DNA of 64,000 nt, taken from the NCBI GenBank assembly GCA_029210175.1, contig JARGPL010000001.1, positions 1-64,000 of the forward strand, read 5' to 3'. The position numbers were made by a program, and so were the translations under genes. Below are positions 44,407-52,952 of this stretch, in pieces (the stretch's first letter is position 1; each line of letters opens with the position of its first letter). The notes beneath the pieces were generated by a model. That model worked only from the letters and a program-made list of their open reading frames with translations, made no database searches and was not told the DNA's origin. Source of the DNA: Minwuia sp. Lineage in GTDB: Bacteria; Pseudomonadota; Alphaproteobacteria; Minwuiales; Minwuiaceae.

Positions 44407-45069
44407 TCAGTAGACGCGGCGCTTCGGGGCCCAGCGCTTGACCGGTTTGCCGCCCATGGTCATGCGCGGCACATTGTCGGGCAGGTCCCGTTGCGGCGGG
44501 ACCGGGCCACCCGGCTGTCCCGCCTCGATGATCTCGCCATCGGCGAAGCGCGGCGGCGGCTGGACCTGCTGTTTCTCCGCCTTTGCCCGTTCCGCCTCTG
44601 CCTGCGCGGGTTCGATCATCGCCCGGCGGTAGGCTTCGGCCAGTTGCGGCAGCGGCACAATGGCACCGGCAGCGGTCAGGCGGGCTTCATCCGTCACCCC
44701 GTCGTGGGCGATGAAATTGTCCAGTTCATCGACATCCATTTCCCCGAACCGGCGCCAGACAAGCGTCAGGCAGGCTTCGGCGCGGGGCTCCACGTCCTTC
44801 GGTTCCGGCAGATCCTTGGTGTTTTCGAGGATGTCGAACAGGTTCGGGTCCTGTGGTCCCATGGCGCTGGCCACGAAGACGCTGGGCATCAGCAGCCGAC
44901 AGCCGTTGACGGCGGCATAGAGTGCCTGCGCGATATAGAGCAGCATCTGCATCTTGCGCGGTGGAATGCGCTTGCCCGCCTCCGCACCCTTGGCGTCGAA
45001 CCAGGCGACGGCAAGCAGGCTGTTCCTGAACGCGGGGGTGCGGAACTGTTCGAGGTCGTCTTCGGGCAT
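44407..45069 (-). CDS. Panacea (DUF4065/SocA)-like protein
   Basis: A 220-residue protein. PPRKMQMLLYIAQALYAAVN followed by FVASAMGPQDPNLFD fits the Panacea/DUF4065 pattern (K-LQKLLY-AQ ... A-KYGPV-PEL), and CLTLVWRRFGEMDVDELDNF fits the later helix pair. In Caulobacter a protein of this fold, SocA, is an antitoxin and ClpXP adaptor. The C-terminal 60 residues are Pro/Gln-rich and probably disordered. No small toxin gene is adjacent, so a stand-alone role is possible. The start region is covered by an 11-bp inverted repeat. Confidence 0.5.
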   Translation of the reverse strand: MPEDDLEQFRTPAFRNSLLAVAWFDAKGAEAGKRIPPRKMQMLLYIAQALYAAVNGCRLLMPSVFVASAMGPQDPNLFDILENTKDLPEPKDVEPRAEACLTLVWRRFGEMDVDELDNFIAHDGVTDEARLTAAGAIVPLPQLAEAYRRAMIEPAQAEAERAKAEKQQVQPPPRFADGEIIEAGQPGGPVPPQRDLPDNVPRMTMGGKPVKRWAPKRRVY

Positions 45070-45072
45070 GGC

Positions 45073-45118
45073 GGGTGAGGATCCGTCGGTCAGGTCATTG
45101 TTGACCCGATCCTCACCC
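45073..45118. repeat. Inverted repeat over the ribosome-binding region of the Panacea-like gene
   Basis: GGGTGAGGATC (45073-45083) and GATCCTCACCC (45108-45118) are perfect complements; an inner GGTCA/TGACC stem folds in the loop. On the minus strand it lies between the choX stop and ATG 45069, so it may be an attenuator or may hide the translation start. Confidence 0.65.
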
Positions 45119-45176
45119 CGGCATGCTTAATGCACCCTTAAAGCGGGGTGGTTTTTCGTGAGAGACCCGGTCCGGT

Positions 45177-46130
45177 CTAAAGCCCCAGGTCGCCCTTGAC
45201 GGCGGCCATGCCATTGCCGCCATCCAGTGTGGTCACGCCGTCCAGCCATTTGGCCAGTACGCCGGGATTGGCCTTCAGCCAGGTGGTCGCTGCCTTGTTC
45301 GGTTCCATGTCGTCGTTCAGGATCGCGCCCATGATCTCGTTTTCCATGGCCAGCGTGAACTTCAGATTGCCGAGCAGCTTGCCAACGTTGGGGCAGGCCG
45401 AGGTATAACCCGCGCGGACATTGGTATAGACAGTCGCACCACCGAAGTTGGGGCCGAACCAGTCATCACCGCCCGACAGGTACGCCATCTTGTTGTTGGC
45501 ATTCATCGGATGCGGCTCCCACCCCAGGAACACCACGTCCTCACCACGTCGTGCGGCACGGTTGACCTGTGCCAGCATGCCCTGCTCGGATGATTCAACC
45601 ACCTCGAAGCCCTTCAGGCCGAACGCATCCTTCTCGATCATGTCGAGGATCAGGCGGTTGCCGTCATTGCCCGGCTCGATGCCGTAGATCTTGCCATCCA
45701 GCTTGTCCCTGAACCTGGCGATGTCGGCAAAGCTCTTCAGGCCCGCATCATAGGCACCCTGGGTCACGGCGAGGGTGTACTTGGCCCCCTCCAGATTGAC
45801 GCCGACCGTCTCGACGCTGCCGTCTTCGCGATAGGGGGCGATGTCGGCTTCCATCGTCGGCATCCAGTTGCCCAGGAAGATGTCGATGTCGCCATTCTTC
45901 AGCGAGGTGTAGGTCACCGGGACCGAAAGCACCTTCACGTCAGGCTCATAGCCCAGCGCGGACAGCACGACGGATGTGGTTGCGGTGGTGGCGGTGATGT
46001 CGGTCCAGCCAACATCGGAGAAGCGCACGACCTTGCAGCTATCCGGGTCAGCCGCTGAGGCGCTGCCGGCCACGAACGTGGCCATGCCGGCGGCCAGGCC
46101 GATGGCGGCAAGTGATGTGGCGAGTTTCAT
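45177..46130 (-). CDS. choX: Choline/betaine ABC transporter substrate-binding protein
   Basis: A 317-residue exported protein (signal ends GSASA-AD). The domain is that of OpuAC/ChoX-type binding proteins: DVGWTDITATTATTSVVL, SLKNGDIDIFLGNWMP and VVFLGWEPHPMN. The tryptophans and tyrosines in these segments form the aromatic box that binds quaternary amines. No permease or ATPase genes are adjacent, so it is an orphan binding protein or works with a distant transporter. BetB in this window would use imported choline after oxidation. Confidence 0.85.
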   Translation of the reverse strand: MKLATSLAAIGLAAGMATFVAGSASAADPDSCKVVRFSDVGWTDITATTATTSVVLSALGYEPDVKVLSVPVTYTSLKNGDIDIFLGNWMPTMEADIAPYREDGSVETVGVNLEGAKYTLAVTQGAYDAGLKSFADIARFRDKLDGKIYGIEPGNDGNRLILDMIEKDAFGLKGFEVVESSEQGMLAQVNRAARRGEDVVFLGWEPHPMNANNKMAYLSGGDDWFGPNFGGATVYTNVRAGYTSACPNVGKLLGNLKFTLAMENEIMGAILNDDMEPNKAATTWLKANPGVLAKWLDGVTTLDGGNGMAAVKGDLGL

Positions 46131-46273
46131 TGTGCTCTCCCGTCATGTTTCGGATGTTCTTCTGGTGACATCGTTTCCCGGCGCATCGAACCACCGAAAG
46201 ACCGTCGCGACAACAGCCACCTTGCGGGTTAGATTCAGGCTTCGATGATTATCGGTCCTTGGGGAGGAAGAAC

Positions 46274-47044
46274 ATGCGTATCGAGGGGAAGGTCTGCGTC
46301 ATCACGGGTGGCGCATCAGGAATCGGCAAGGCACTGGCCGAACGGTTTCATGCAGAGAGGGCGAAGGGCATCGTCGTTGCCGACATGCAGGAAGCGCCGC
46401 TGAAGGCCGTGGCGGAATCGGTGGGCGGGCTGGCCGTTGTCACCAATGTCGCGAAGGAAGCCGAGATCCAGGCACTGGTGAAGGCCGCAGAGGATGCCTA
46501 CGGGCATATCGATGTCTTCGTCTCCAACGCCGGGATCGCCCGCATGGGCGGGCTGGAGGCAAGTGACCTCGACTGGCAGCAGAACTGGGACATCCACGTC
46601 ATGGCCCACGTCTATGCCGCGCGTGCGGTGGCGGAGAAGATGGCCGTGCGGGGTGGCGGCTATCTGGTGAACACGGCGTCTGCGGCGGGTCTGCTGACCC
46701 ACGTCAACTCATCGACCTATTCCGTCACCAAGCATGGTGCGGTGGCCTTCGCCGAATGGCTGTCGATCAACTATGGCGACCGGGGTGTGCGGGTATCTGT
46801 GCTGGCGCCGCAAGCCGTGCGGACCGCCATGACCACAGGCCGTGACGTCACCATCGCGTCGGTGGACGGCATGATGGAGCCGGAGGAGCTGGCCGATTGC
46901 GTCATTCGCACGATGGACAGGGAAGAGTTCCTGATCCTGCCGCACGAGGAAGTGCGCGAGTACATGAAACGCAAGGTGCTGGATGTGGATCGCTGGCTCG
47001 GCGGCATGCGGCGCTTCAAGGCCAGGCGCGGCGATGGCACCTGA
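46274..47044 (+). CDS. Short-chain dehydrogenase/reductase
   Basis: A 256-residue classical SDR with the cofactor loop TGGASGIG, NAGIARMG, and the active site Ser/Tyr/Lys in NTASAAG and YSVTKHG. It reduces or oxidises an alcohol with NAD(P); the substrate is not evident. ATG 46274 follows GGGGAGGAAG. It stands alone, followed by a repeat-rich gap. Confidence 0.9.
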   Translation: MRIEGKVCVITGGASGIGKALAERFHAERAKGIVVADMQEAPLKAVAESVGGLAVVTNVAKEAEIQALVKAAEDAYGHIDVFVSNAGIARMGGLEASDLDWQQNWDIHVMAHVYAARAVAEKMAVRGGGYLVNTASAAGLLTHVNSSTYSVTKHGAVAFAEWLSINYGDRGVRVSVLAPQAVRTAMTTGRDVTIASVDGMMEPEELADCVIRTMDREEFLILPHEEVREYMKRKVLDVDRWLGGMRRFKARRGDGT

Positions 47045-47456
47045 GGCATCGCGGCTGGTGTGCTGGACTGCATCCTGAATTGGCGCTTGATGTCATACCG
47101 GCCTTGAGCCGGTATCCACGCTTTGCAGCATGCACGGACTCATGAAAGTGTGGACCCCGGCTCCTGGGCCGGGGGACGGATTCGGTATTCTTGAAGAGGT
47201 TCCTGCCCCGAACCCGTGGCGCACCCTGACTTGATCGGGGTGCCCAGCCTCTCAGCGCTTCAGGGGCACGCCGTCTCTGTCTCTGGGGCTGCAGGGCGCA
47301 CCCACACCTGTCATGCCAGACAAGCGCAGCGACGTCCGTCATCCACGCTTTGTGACATGCGTCATCGCATGACGGCGTAGGCCCCGTGTCTTCGCACGGG
47401 CTGACAGCGGTCTGGCGACACGACCGGACCGGCGCTGTCTTAGTCGAAGCGGGTAC
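47045..47456. repeat. Intergenic mosaic of REP-like hairpins
   Basis: No gene is seen in this gap of about 410 bases. It holds three related imperfect palindromes: TACCGGC-CTTGA-GCCGGTA (47096-47114), CCCCGGC/GCCGGGG (47155-47174) and GCACCC/GGGTGC (47221-47243). ATCCACGCTTTG occurs twice, at 47114-47125 and 47341-47352. These resemble dispersed intergenic repeats that are common in alphaproteobacteria. Confidence 0.75.
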
Positions 47457-48611
47457 TCACCCGCCCCTCAGCACATGCGGTTCGGCCAGATATTCGGCGG
47501 ACTGCATCTCGTGCAGGCGGCTGGCGGTGCGGTGGAATTCGAAGGCACCGTCGCCTGATGGATAGAGGTCGTCGGGCGGCGCATCCGCGGCGCAGATCAG
47601 CTTGGTGCGATTTTCGTAAAGGGCATCGATCAGGGTGACGAAGCGCTTGGCTTCGTTGCGCTTTTCCCGCGTCATCTTCGGCACACCTGCCAGGATCAGG
47701 GTGTGGAAGCGTTCCGCCAGTGCCAGATAGTCGGCTGCCCCCAGTGCCCGCGCGCACAGGCTGTCGAAGGTCATGAAGGCAACACCCATGGCGGCGCGCG
47801 GAATCTCCAGCGTCCGCCCCTGGGTGGTGATGCTGTCCGGGGCTGCTTCCTCCCCCTCCGTCAGGGCGGCGAAGTCCTTTTCCAGCGCCGCATCCGCCTC
47901 CGGCCCCAGCGGTGAGACATAGACCGGCATCTGGTTCAGCCGGTCCATGCGGTAGTCGGTCGGGCTGTCCAGATGCAGCACATCCAGCTTTTCCTGCAGC
48001 AGGTCGATGAACGGCAGGAACAGCTGCCGGTTCAGCCCGTCCTTGTAGAGATCGACGGGCGCGCGGTTCGACGTGGCGACCACGACAACGCCGCGTTCGA
48101 ACAGGGCGGTGAACAGCCGTCCCAGGATCATGGCATCGGCAACATCCGACACCTGAAACTCGTCGAAGCAGAGCAACGTGGCCTGTCCCGCCACACGGTC
48201 GGCGATCGGCGGGATCGGGTCGTCGCCATCGCGTTCATCCTTCGCCTTCTGGCGGAACCTGTGGGCATCCGCATGCACGTCCAGCATGAAGCGATGGAAG
48301 TGGATGCGGCGTTTCTGCCTCACTGGCGCGGTGTCATAGAACAGGTCCATGATCATGGACTTGCCCCGCCCGACGCCGCCATAGATGTAAAGGCCGGACG
48401 GCACCTCTGCCACCTTGCGCCGTGCCCCGAACTGAAAGATGCGCCGCACGCCCCTGTCCTTGCCCGGGTCATAATCGATCAGGCGCTGATGCAGGGATTG
48501 CAGCTTCTCCGCCGCCAGTTCCTGCACCGGATCATGGTTCAGTTCGCCGGCGCGGACCAGCTTGCGGTAACTGTGGATCGGACCCTTGGCATCCAGTTCG
48601 ATATCGCTCAC
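47457..48611 (-). CDS. zapE: Cell division protein ZapE (AFG1-like ATPase)
   Basis: A 384-residue AAA+ ATPase with Walker A GGVGRGKS (78-85), Walker B LLCFDEFQVSD, and the family segment ATSNRAPVDLYKDGLNRQLFLPFI. ZapE interacts with the division ring in E. coli and is related to mitochondrial AFG1. It is followed at a four-base overlap by a PqqB-like gene, an unusual pairing. Confidence 0.95.
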   Translation of the reverse strand: MSDIELDAKGPIHSYRKLVRAGELNHDPVQELAAEKLQSLHQRLIDYDPGKDRGVRRIFQFGARRKVAEVPSGLYIYGGVGRGKSMIMDLFYDTAPVRQKRRIHFHRFMLDVHADAHRFRQKAKDERDGDDPIPPIADRVAGQATLLCFDEFQVSDVADAMILGRLFTALFERGVVVVATSNRAPVDLYKDGLNRQLFLPFIDLLQEKLDVLHLDSPTDYRMDRLNQMPVYVSPLGPEADAALEKDFAALTEGEEAAPDSITTQGRTLEIPRAAMGVAFMTFDSLCARALGAADYLALAERFHTLILAGVPKMTREKRNEAKRFVTLIDALYENRTKLICAADAPPDDLYPSGDGAFEFHRTASRLHEMQSAEYLAEPHVLRGG

Positions 48612-49534
48612 AGGCTGAACCTCATGCCATCCTCCGCCACGGTCCAGCCTTCGGCCTCAACCAGTGACCGCTCCCCCGCGTCCCGCCGCAGCACGGGGTT
48701 GGTATTGTTCAGGTGGATGAAGACCTTTTGCCCCACGTCCAGCCCTCTGAAGGCGGCCAGCGTGCCGTTCGGGCCACTGATCGACATGTGGCCCATGCGC
48801 TGGCCGGTCTTGATGCCCACCGACTGCACCATCATCTCGTCATCGGTCCAGAGCGTGCCGTCGAAGAACACCATCGCCGCGCCTTTCAGCCGCGCCGCCA
48901 GTTCGCCGGTCATGCGGGCGCAGCCGGGGATGTAGAACAGCCGCCGTCCCTGATCATCGGCAATCTCCACCCCCACCGTATCCTCGTCCACCGTGCCGAA
49001 ATTGCTGTCTGCCGCGCCGCTTTCCAGCCACAGCGCCACCTTGCCGGGTACCGGGAACACGGTCAGCGAGAGGCCGAGGGGCGTGCCGTCCTGTTCGGTC
49101 AGGGCAACTGTTTCATTCAGGGTAAAGGCCTGCCGGTCGACGAATTTCGGGTTCAGCACGTTGAAGATGCTGTTGGCGGCCAGCACGTCCTGGATGCGCT
49201 GCGTGGCATAGAGCGCCAGCGGCTGGCTTTCGCGCAGGTTCAGCAGCCCCGCCGTGTGATCCACATCCCCATTGGTCAGCACCGCCGCCCGGATCGGGCT
49301 GTCACGCAGCCCGGTCTTCGGATGCAGGGGCGGATTGCGCTCGATCTGCTGGCGCAGGTCGGGGGAGGCATTGAACAGCACGAACCGTTCCCCGTCCGCC
49401 GATACGGCAATCGACGACTGGGTCTGTGCGGTCAGTGCCGGATCACCATCCCAGAACGCCCGGCAATTGACGCAGTTGCAGTTCCACTGCGGGAACCCAC
49501 CCCCCGCTGCGGCCCCCAGAACCAGCACATCCAT
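48608..49534 (-). CDS. pqqB: PqqB-like metallo-beta-lactamase fold protein
   Basis: A 308-residue protein beginning MDVLVLGAAAGGGFPQWNCN, the PqqB signature, with a metal site in NGDVDHTAGLLNL and a late HLNNTNPVL. PqqB is a metal-dependent hydroxylase or hydrolase in pyrroloquinoline quinone formation. ATG 49534 follows GGGGGAAAG. No pqqA, C, D or E is nearby; zapE overlaps instead. It could be an orphan serving distant pqq genes or have another role. Confidence 0.85.
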   Translation of the reverse strand: MDVLVLGAAAGGGFPQWNCNCVNCRAFWDGDPALTAQTQSSIAVSADGERFVLFNASPDLRQQIERNPPLHPKTGLRDSPIRAAVLTNGDVDHTAGLLNLRESQPLALYATQRIQDVLAANSIFNVLNPKFVDRQAFTLNETVALTEQDGTPLGLSLTVFPVPGKVALWLESGAADSNFGTVDEDTVGVEIADDQGRRLFYIPGCARMTGELAARLKGAAMVFFDGTLWTDDEMMVQSVGIKTGQRMGHMSISGPNGTLAAFRGLDVGQKVFIHLNNTNPVLRRDAGERSLVEAEGWTVAEDGMRFSL

Positions 49535-49600
49535 GCGACTTTCCCCCGAATCCAGACTGATGCCAGTGCCGACCATAACCCGTTCCGGATCACAGATGTA

Positions 49601-50005
49601 TCAGCGTGGCATCTCGATCACCTTGACCGTGGCGGACGCTGTCGCGACCGGGCCGTCGCTGCCATCGGTCAGCGTGGCCTCGACGAACTTCGTGCTGGCA
49701 CCGCCACCGATGACCCGCGCTGTCACCCGTGCATCGCCAGGCCCCGCCGCCCGGACGAAATTCACGTTCATGGTGATGGTCACGCCATACATGCCGACAC
49801 CCTTGTTGCGGCTGGATGCCCCGCCGCCTGCGATGCCACAATCCAGGAATGCCGCAATGATGCCGCCATGCACCGACCCGGCAGCGTTCAGGTGATAGTC
49901 GGTGAATGTCGTTTCGATGACATAGAAGCCGTCGCCGCGTTCGATGATCGAAACCGGCATGTGCTCACTCAACAATGGCGCGCCCTTGATGTCGTTCTGT
50001 CGCAT
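49601..50005 (-). CDS. PaaI-type hotdog thioesterase
   Basis: A 134-residue hotdog-fold protein. HLNAAGSVHGGIIAAFLDCG holds the conserved substrate loop with the GG-x-A/D pattern, and the last strands are typical of the PaaI family. It hydrolyses an acyl-CoA. The start at 50005 is chosen because GTGGGGAAA lies upstream and the domain starts soon after. It is divergent from the glyoxalase-II-like gene. Confidence 0.85.
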   Translation of the reverse strand: MRQNDIKGAPLLSEHMPVSIIERGDGFYVIETTFTDYHLNAAGSVHGGIIAAFLDCGIAGGGASSRNKGVGMYGVTITMNVNFVRAAGPGDARVTARVIGGGASTKFVEATLTDGSDGPVATASATVKVIEMPR

Positions 50006-50159
50006 GAATTTCCCCACCGCCTGCCTGTCGGGATCACCATAGGGCGCAGGGTCGCGCGCGAAAGCCCCGCCGTTGCATGGGCAGGTCGGACGAGACAGGG
50101 GTTCACCTGTGGGGGTGAAGGCCCTATTTCTGGGCAACAGACCCAACAGGAGACCGTCC

Positions 50160-50804
50160 ATGAAAGTCGCCATTGTTCCCGTTACCCCGTTCCGCCAGAA
50201 CGCCTGCGTGGTCTGGGACCCGGATACGATGGTGGGCGCGCTGACCGATCCCGGCGGCGACAAGGACCAGCTTCTCGCGGTGGCGAAGCAGCAGGGCGTG
50301 ACCCTGGAAAAGATCCTGGTCACCCATGGCCACATCGATCATGCGGGCGCGGTGGCCGACATCGCCGAACAGCTCGGCCTGCCGATCGAAGGACCGCAGA
50401 AGGAAGAGACCTTCTGGATCGACAAGCTGGAGGAACAGGGGTCGCGTTTCGGCTTCGAGGGCGCGCGCGGCTTCACGCCGAACCGCTGGCTGGAAGACGG
50501 TGACCAGGTGACGCTGGGCAGCATGACCCTGGACGTGCGGCACTGCCCGGGCCATACGCCGGGCCACGTGATCTTCTTCCATGCGGCATCGAAGGTGGCG
50601 ATTGTCGGTGACGTGCTGTTTCGCGGCTCCGTCGGGCGGACGGATTTCCCGCGCGGCAACCACGCGCAGCTGATCACCTCGATCCGCGAAAAACTCTGGC
50701 CGCTGGGCGATGACGTGACCTTCGTCCCCGGTCACGGGGAAACGTCCACCTTTGGCAACGAACGGATGTCCAATCCCTATTGCTCCGACTTCGTGGAGGT
50801 CTGA
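50160..50804 (+). CDS. Glyoxalase II-like MBL-fold hydrolase
   Basis: A 214-residue metallo-beta-lactamase-fold hydrolase with THGHIDHAG (zinc ligands), HCPGHTPGHV, GDVLF and a final PGHGETSTFGNER. This is the compact YcbL-like branch, which hydrolyses thioesters such as S-lactoylglutathione. The start at 50160 matches the family. It is followed by a terminator serving the convergent rpmG. Confidence 0.9.
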   Translation: MKVAIVPVTPFRQNACVVWDPDTMVGALTDPGGDKDQLLAVAKQQGVTLEKILVTHGHIDHAGAVADIAEQLGLPIEGPQKEETFWIDKLEEQGSRFGFEGARGFTPNRWLEDGDQVTLGSMTLDVRHCPGHTPGHVIFFHAASKVAIVGDVLFRGSVGRTDFPRGNHAQLITSIREKLWPLGDDVTFVPGHGETSTFGNERMSNPYCSDFVEV

Positions 50805-50824
50805 GGCACCGCAGCGGCCAACGC

Positions 50825-50851
50825 AAAAAGGCCGCAGCTTTCGCCACGGCC
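50825..50851 (-). terminator. Rho-independent terminator of rpmG
   Basis: On the minus strand GGCCG (50851-50847), a 12-base loop and CGGCC (50834-50830) are followed by TTTTTGCG. It lies 32 bases after the rpmG stop and faces the convergent MBL gene. Confidence 0.8.
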
Positions 50852-50882
50852 TCGTCCGATCAGGTCAGACCCGAAAGGGGTC

Positions 50883-51050
50883 TTACTTGATCTTGGCTTC
50901 CTTGAACTCGACGTGCTTGCGCGCGACCGGATCGTACTTCTTCAGCACCATCTTCTCGGTCAGCGTCCGCGGGTTCTTCTTGGTGACGTAATAGAAGCCC
51001 GTGCCAGCCGTGCTGACGAGCTTGATCTTGACGACGGTTGGCTTGGCCAT
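50883..51050 (-). CDS. rpmG: 50S ribosomal protein L33
   Basis: A 55-residue protein that reads [20 protein letters not shown]... with [21 protein letters not shown] and a Lys-rich end, clearly L33. It has no cysteines, so it is the zinc-free form usual in proteobacteria. ATG 51050 is preceded by AGGAAG and by a sigma-70-like promoter; a terminator follows. Confidence 0.97.
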   Translation of the reverse strand: MAKPTVVKIKLVSTAGTGFYYVTKKNPRTLTEKMVLKKYDPVARKHVEFKEAKIK

Positions 51051-51090
51051 GTGTCACTTCCTGCCTTGAAGCGTTGAATTCAGGTCGCGG

Positions 51091-51118
51091 AAAATAGCCT
51101 TGATGCCTGTTTTGTCAA
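51091..51118 (-). promoter_or_regulatory. rpmG promoter
   Basis: On the minus strand TTGACA (51118-51113), a 16-base spacer and TATTTT (51096-51091) form a good sigma-70 promoter about 40 bases before rpmG. Confidence 0.75.
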
Positions 51119-51159
51119 GCACCACGCGATGCCGCGCCGTGTCCGGGCACCGGGCCACG

Positions 51160-52896
51160 TCACTTGTTGTCGATCAGCACGACACCTTCGCGGCGCGGGT
51201 CAGCCCCGCCCCGCCATACGCCATCCACCTGTTCGATGCCATGCAGACCGCTGTTCAGGACCCTGACACGCGTTTCATGACCCATGGAATCCAGGGCATC
51301 CATGCGATCCGCGATGGCGGTCCCCAGTTCCAGGTCGATGGGGCCGTTGCGGTTGACGTGGTGCGGCAGGTTGATGGCCGCCTGCACATCCAGACCCCAG
51401 TCCAGCACCGCGACGACGGTCCTTGCCACATAGCCGATGATGCGGCTGCCACCGGGGGAGCCGATGGCGAGGCGCAGGCTGTTGTCGGCGTTCAGCACGA
51501 TGGTCGGCGACATGGAACTGCGCGGACGCTTGCCCGGCTCCACCCGGTTCGCCACCGGGCGGCCATCGCCATCCGCAGGCCGGAAGGAGAAATCCGTCAG
51601 CTGGTTGTTCAGCATGAAGCCGCCGACCATCAGGCGGGACCCGAAGGCGTTCTCCACCGACGACGTCATGGAAACCACGTTGCCGGCCCTGTCCATGACC
51701 ACGAAATGGGTGGTCGATGGCTGGCTCAGGTCAGCGCCCGGCTGAAAGTCCCAGCCGTGATCCAGCGGGTCACCCGCCGCAACGGGGCCGCTGCTGCGAT
51801 CCAGTTCAATGGTCGCGGCCCTGCGTTTCAGATAGCGCGGGCGCAGCATGGCATCGACCGGCACGTTGACGAAATCACTGTCTGCCAGATAGAGGTCGCG
51901 GTCCGCGTAGGCGCGGCGCTGTGCCTCGGATATCAGGTGGATCGCGCGGACCGATCCGGGATCGGCATCGGCAATGGGCAGGTGATACAACTGCCCCAGG
52001 ATCTGGGCGATGGTGACCCCGCCGGATGTCGGCGGCGGCATGCCACAGACCTGATACCGGCGATAGGGCGTGCACAGCGGGTCCCGCCGCTTCGCCTCGT
52101 AGCGTGCCAGATCGCCCTGTGTCATGACGCCGGGGTTGGTCGCGTGGCCCTGGACAGCGGCAACGATCGCTGCCGCCATCGGGCCACGGTACATGGCCTC
52201 CGCCCCGTTCCAGGCAATATCGGCGAGGGAGCGGGCGAGGGCGCTGTTGCGCAACTGATAGCCAACCGGCAGCGGCTCGCCATTGCGATAGAAGAACCGC
52301 CCGGCAGTGGCGGATTCCTTCAGGTGGCTGTCGCGCGCCAGCAGGAAGTTCAGTCGCGGGGTGATGGCGAACCCGTTTGTCGCACTGTCGATGGCTGGTC
52401 CGAACAGGTCCTTCCATTTCATGATTCCGTGGTCCTGATGCGCCAGTTCCAGCATGCGCAGGACCCCCGGTACACCCACGGCGCGGCCACCGACAACGGC
52501 ATCGAAGAATTTCAGGGGTGTGCCATCGGGGTTCAGGAACAGCGCCTCGGTCACGGCCCTGGGTGCCGTTTCGCGCCCGTCATAGGCGGTGACCACGCCG
52601 GAGCTGGAATCCAGGTGCAGCATGAATGCGCCGCCGCCGATCCCCGACGACTGCGGTTCGACCAGGGTCAGCATGGCCTGGATTGCGATGGCCGCATCGA
52701 CGGCAGACCCGCCCTTGGCAAGCATGATCATCCCCGCCTCTGCCGCCAGCGGATGCGCGGCTGCGACCATGGGCGTGCGCAATTCGGCGCGGCTCTGGCC
52801 CGTGGGGTACAGCGTCAGCGCCAGTGACAGGACGGCCAGCATGGGCCAGGCAAGTGTCGGCCACCTGCCCTGCGTTGTCCCGGTCTTGTCACTCAT
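51160..52896 (-). CDS. ggt: Gamma-glutamyltransferase
   Basis: A 578-residue exported enzyme; one N-terminal hydrophobic segment ends near QSRAEL. Gamma-glutamyltransferases cut themselves before a Thr nucleophile, here in PSTTHFVVMD; the large-subunit motif SGIGGGAFML and the GSPGG loop (AIGSPGGSRII) are present. It moves or hydrolyses gamma-glutamyl groups of glutathione in the periplasm. ATG 52896 or 52914 are both possible. It is divergent from the P1 peptidase. Confidence 0.92.
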   Translation of the reverse strand: MSDKTGTTQGRWPTLAWPMLAVLSLALTLYPTGQSRAELRTPMVAAAHPLAAEAGMIMLAKGGSAVDAAIAIQAMLTLVEPQSSGIGGGAFMLHLDSSSGVVTAYDGRETAPRAVTEALFLNPDGTPLKFFDAVVGGRAVGVPGVLRMLELAHQDHGIMKWKDLFGPAIDSATNGFAITPRLNFLLARDSHLKESATAGRFFYRNGEPLPVGYQLRNSALARSLADIAWNGAEAMYRGPMAAAIVAAVQGHATNPGVMTQGDLARYEAKRRDPLCTPYRRYQVCGMPPPTSGGVTIAQILGQLYHLPIADADPGSVRAIHLISEAQRRAYADRDLYLADSDFVNVPVDAMLRPRYLKRRAATIELDRSSGPVAAGDPLDHGWDFQPGADLSQPSTTHFVVMDRAGNVVSMTSSVENAFGSRLMVGGFMLNNQLTDFSFRPADGDGRPVANRVEPGKRPRSSMSPTIVLNADNSLRLAIGSPGGSRIIGYVARTVVAVLDWGLDVQAAINLPHHVNRNGPIDLELGTAIADRMDALDSMGHETRVRVLNSGLHGIEQVDGVWRGGADPRREGVVLIDNK

Positions 52897-52952
52897 GCCT
52901 GAAAGGGGTCTCATCTGCGCGTCTCCCATTGCCTGCCGCAGGAACATCTTTC

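Noticed and set aside
42156-44441. Plus-strand open frame of 761 codons
   Set aside because: It runs antisense through DUF2333 and trpS. The product is His/Gly/Gln-rich with no recognisable domain.
48608-49534. Full pqq biosynthesis locus
   Set aside because: Only the PqqB-like gene is present; pqqA, C, D and E are not in the window.
48713-50503. Plus-strand open frame of 596 codons over pqqB and the thioesterase
   Set aside because: It is antisense to two well-supported genes and lacks a ribosome-binding site and any family match.
51100-52827. Plus-strand open frame of 575 codons over ggt
   Set aside because: It is antisense to gamma-glutamyltransferase, whose catalytic motifs are clear.
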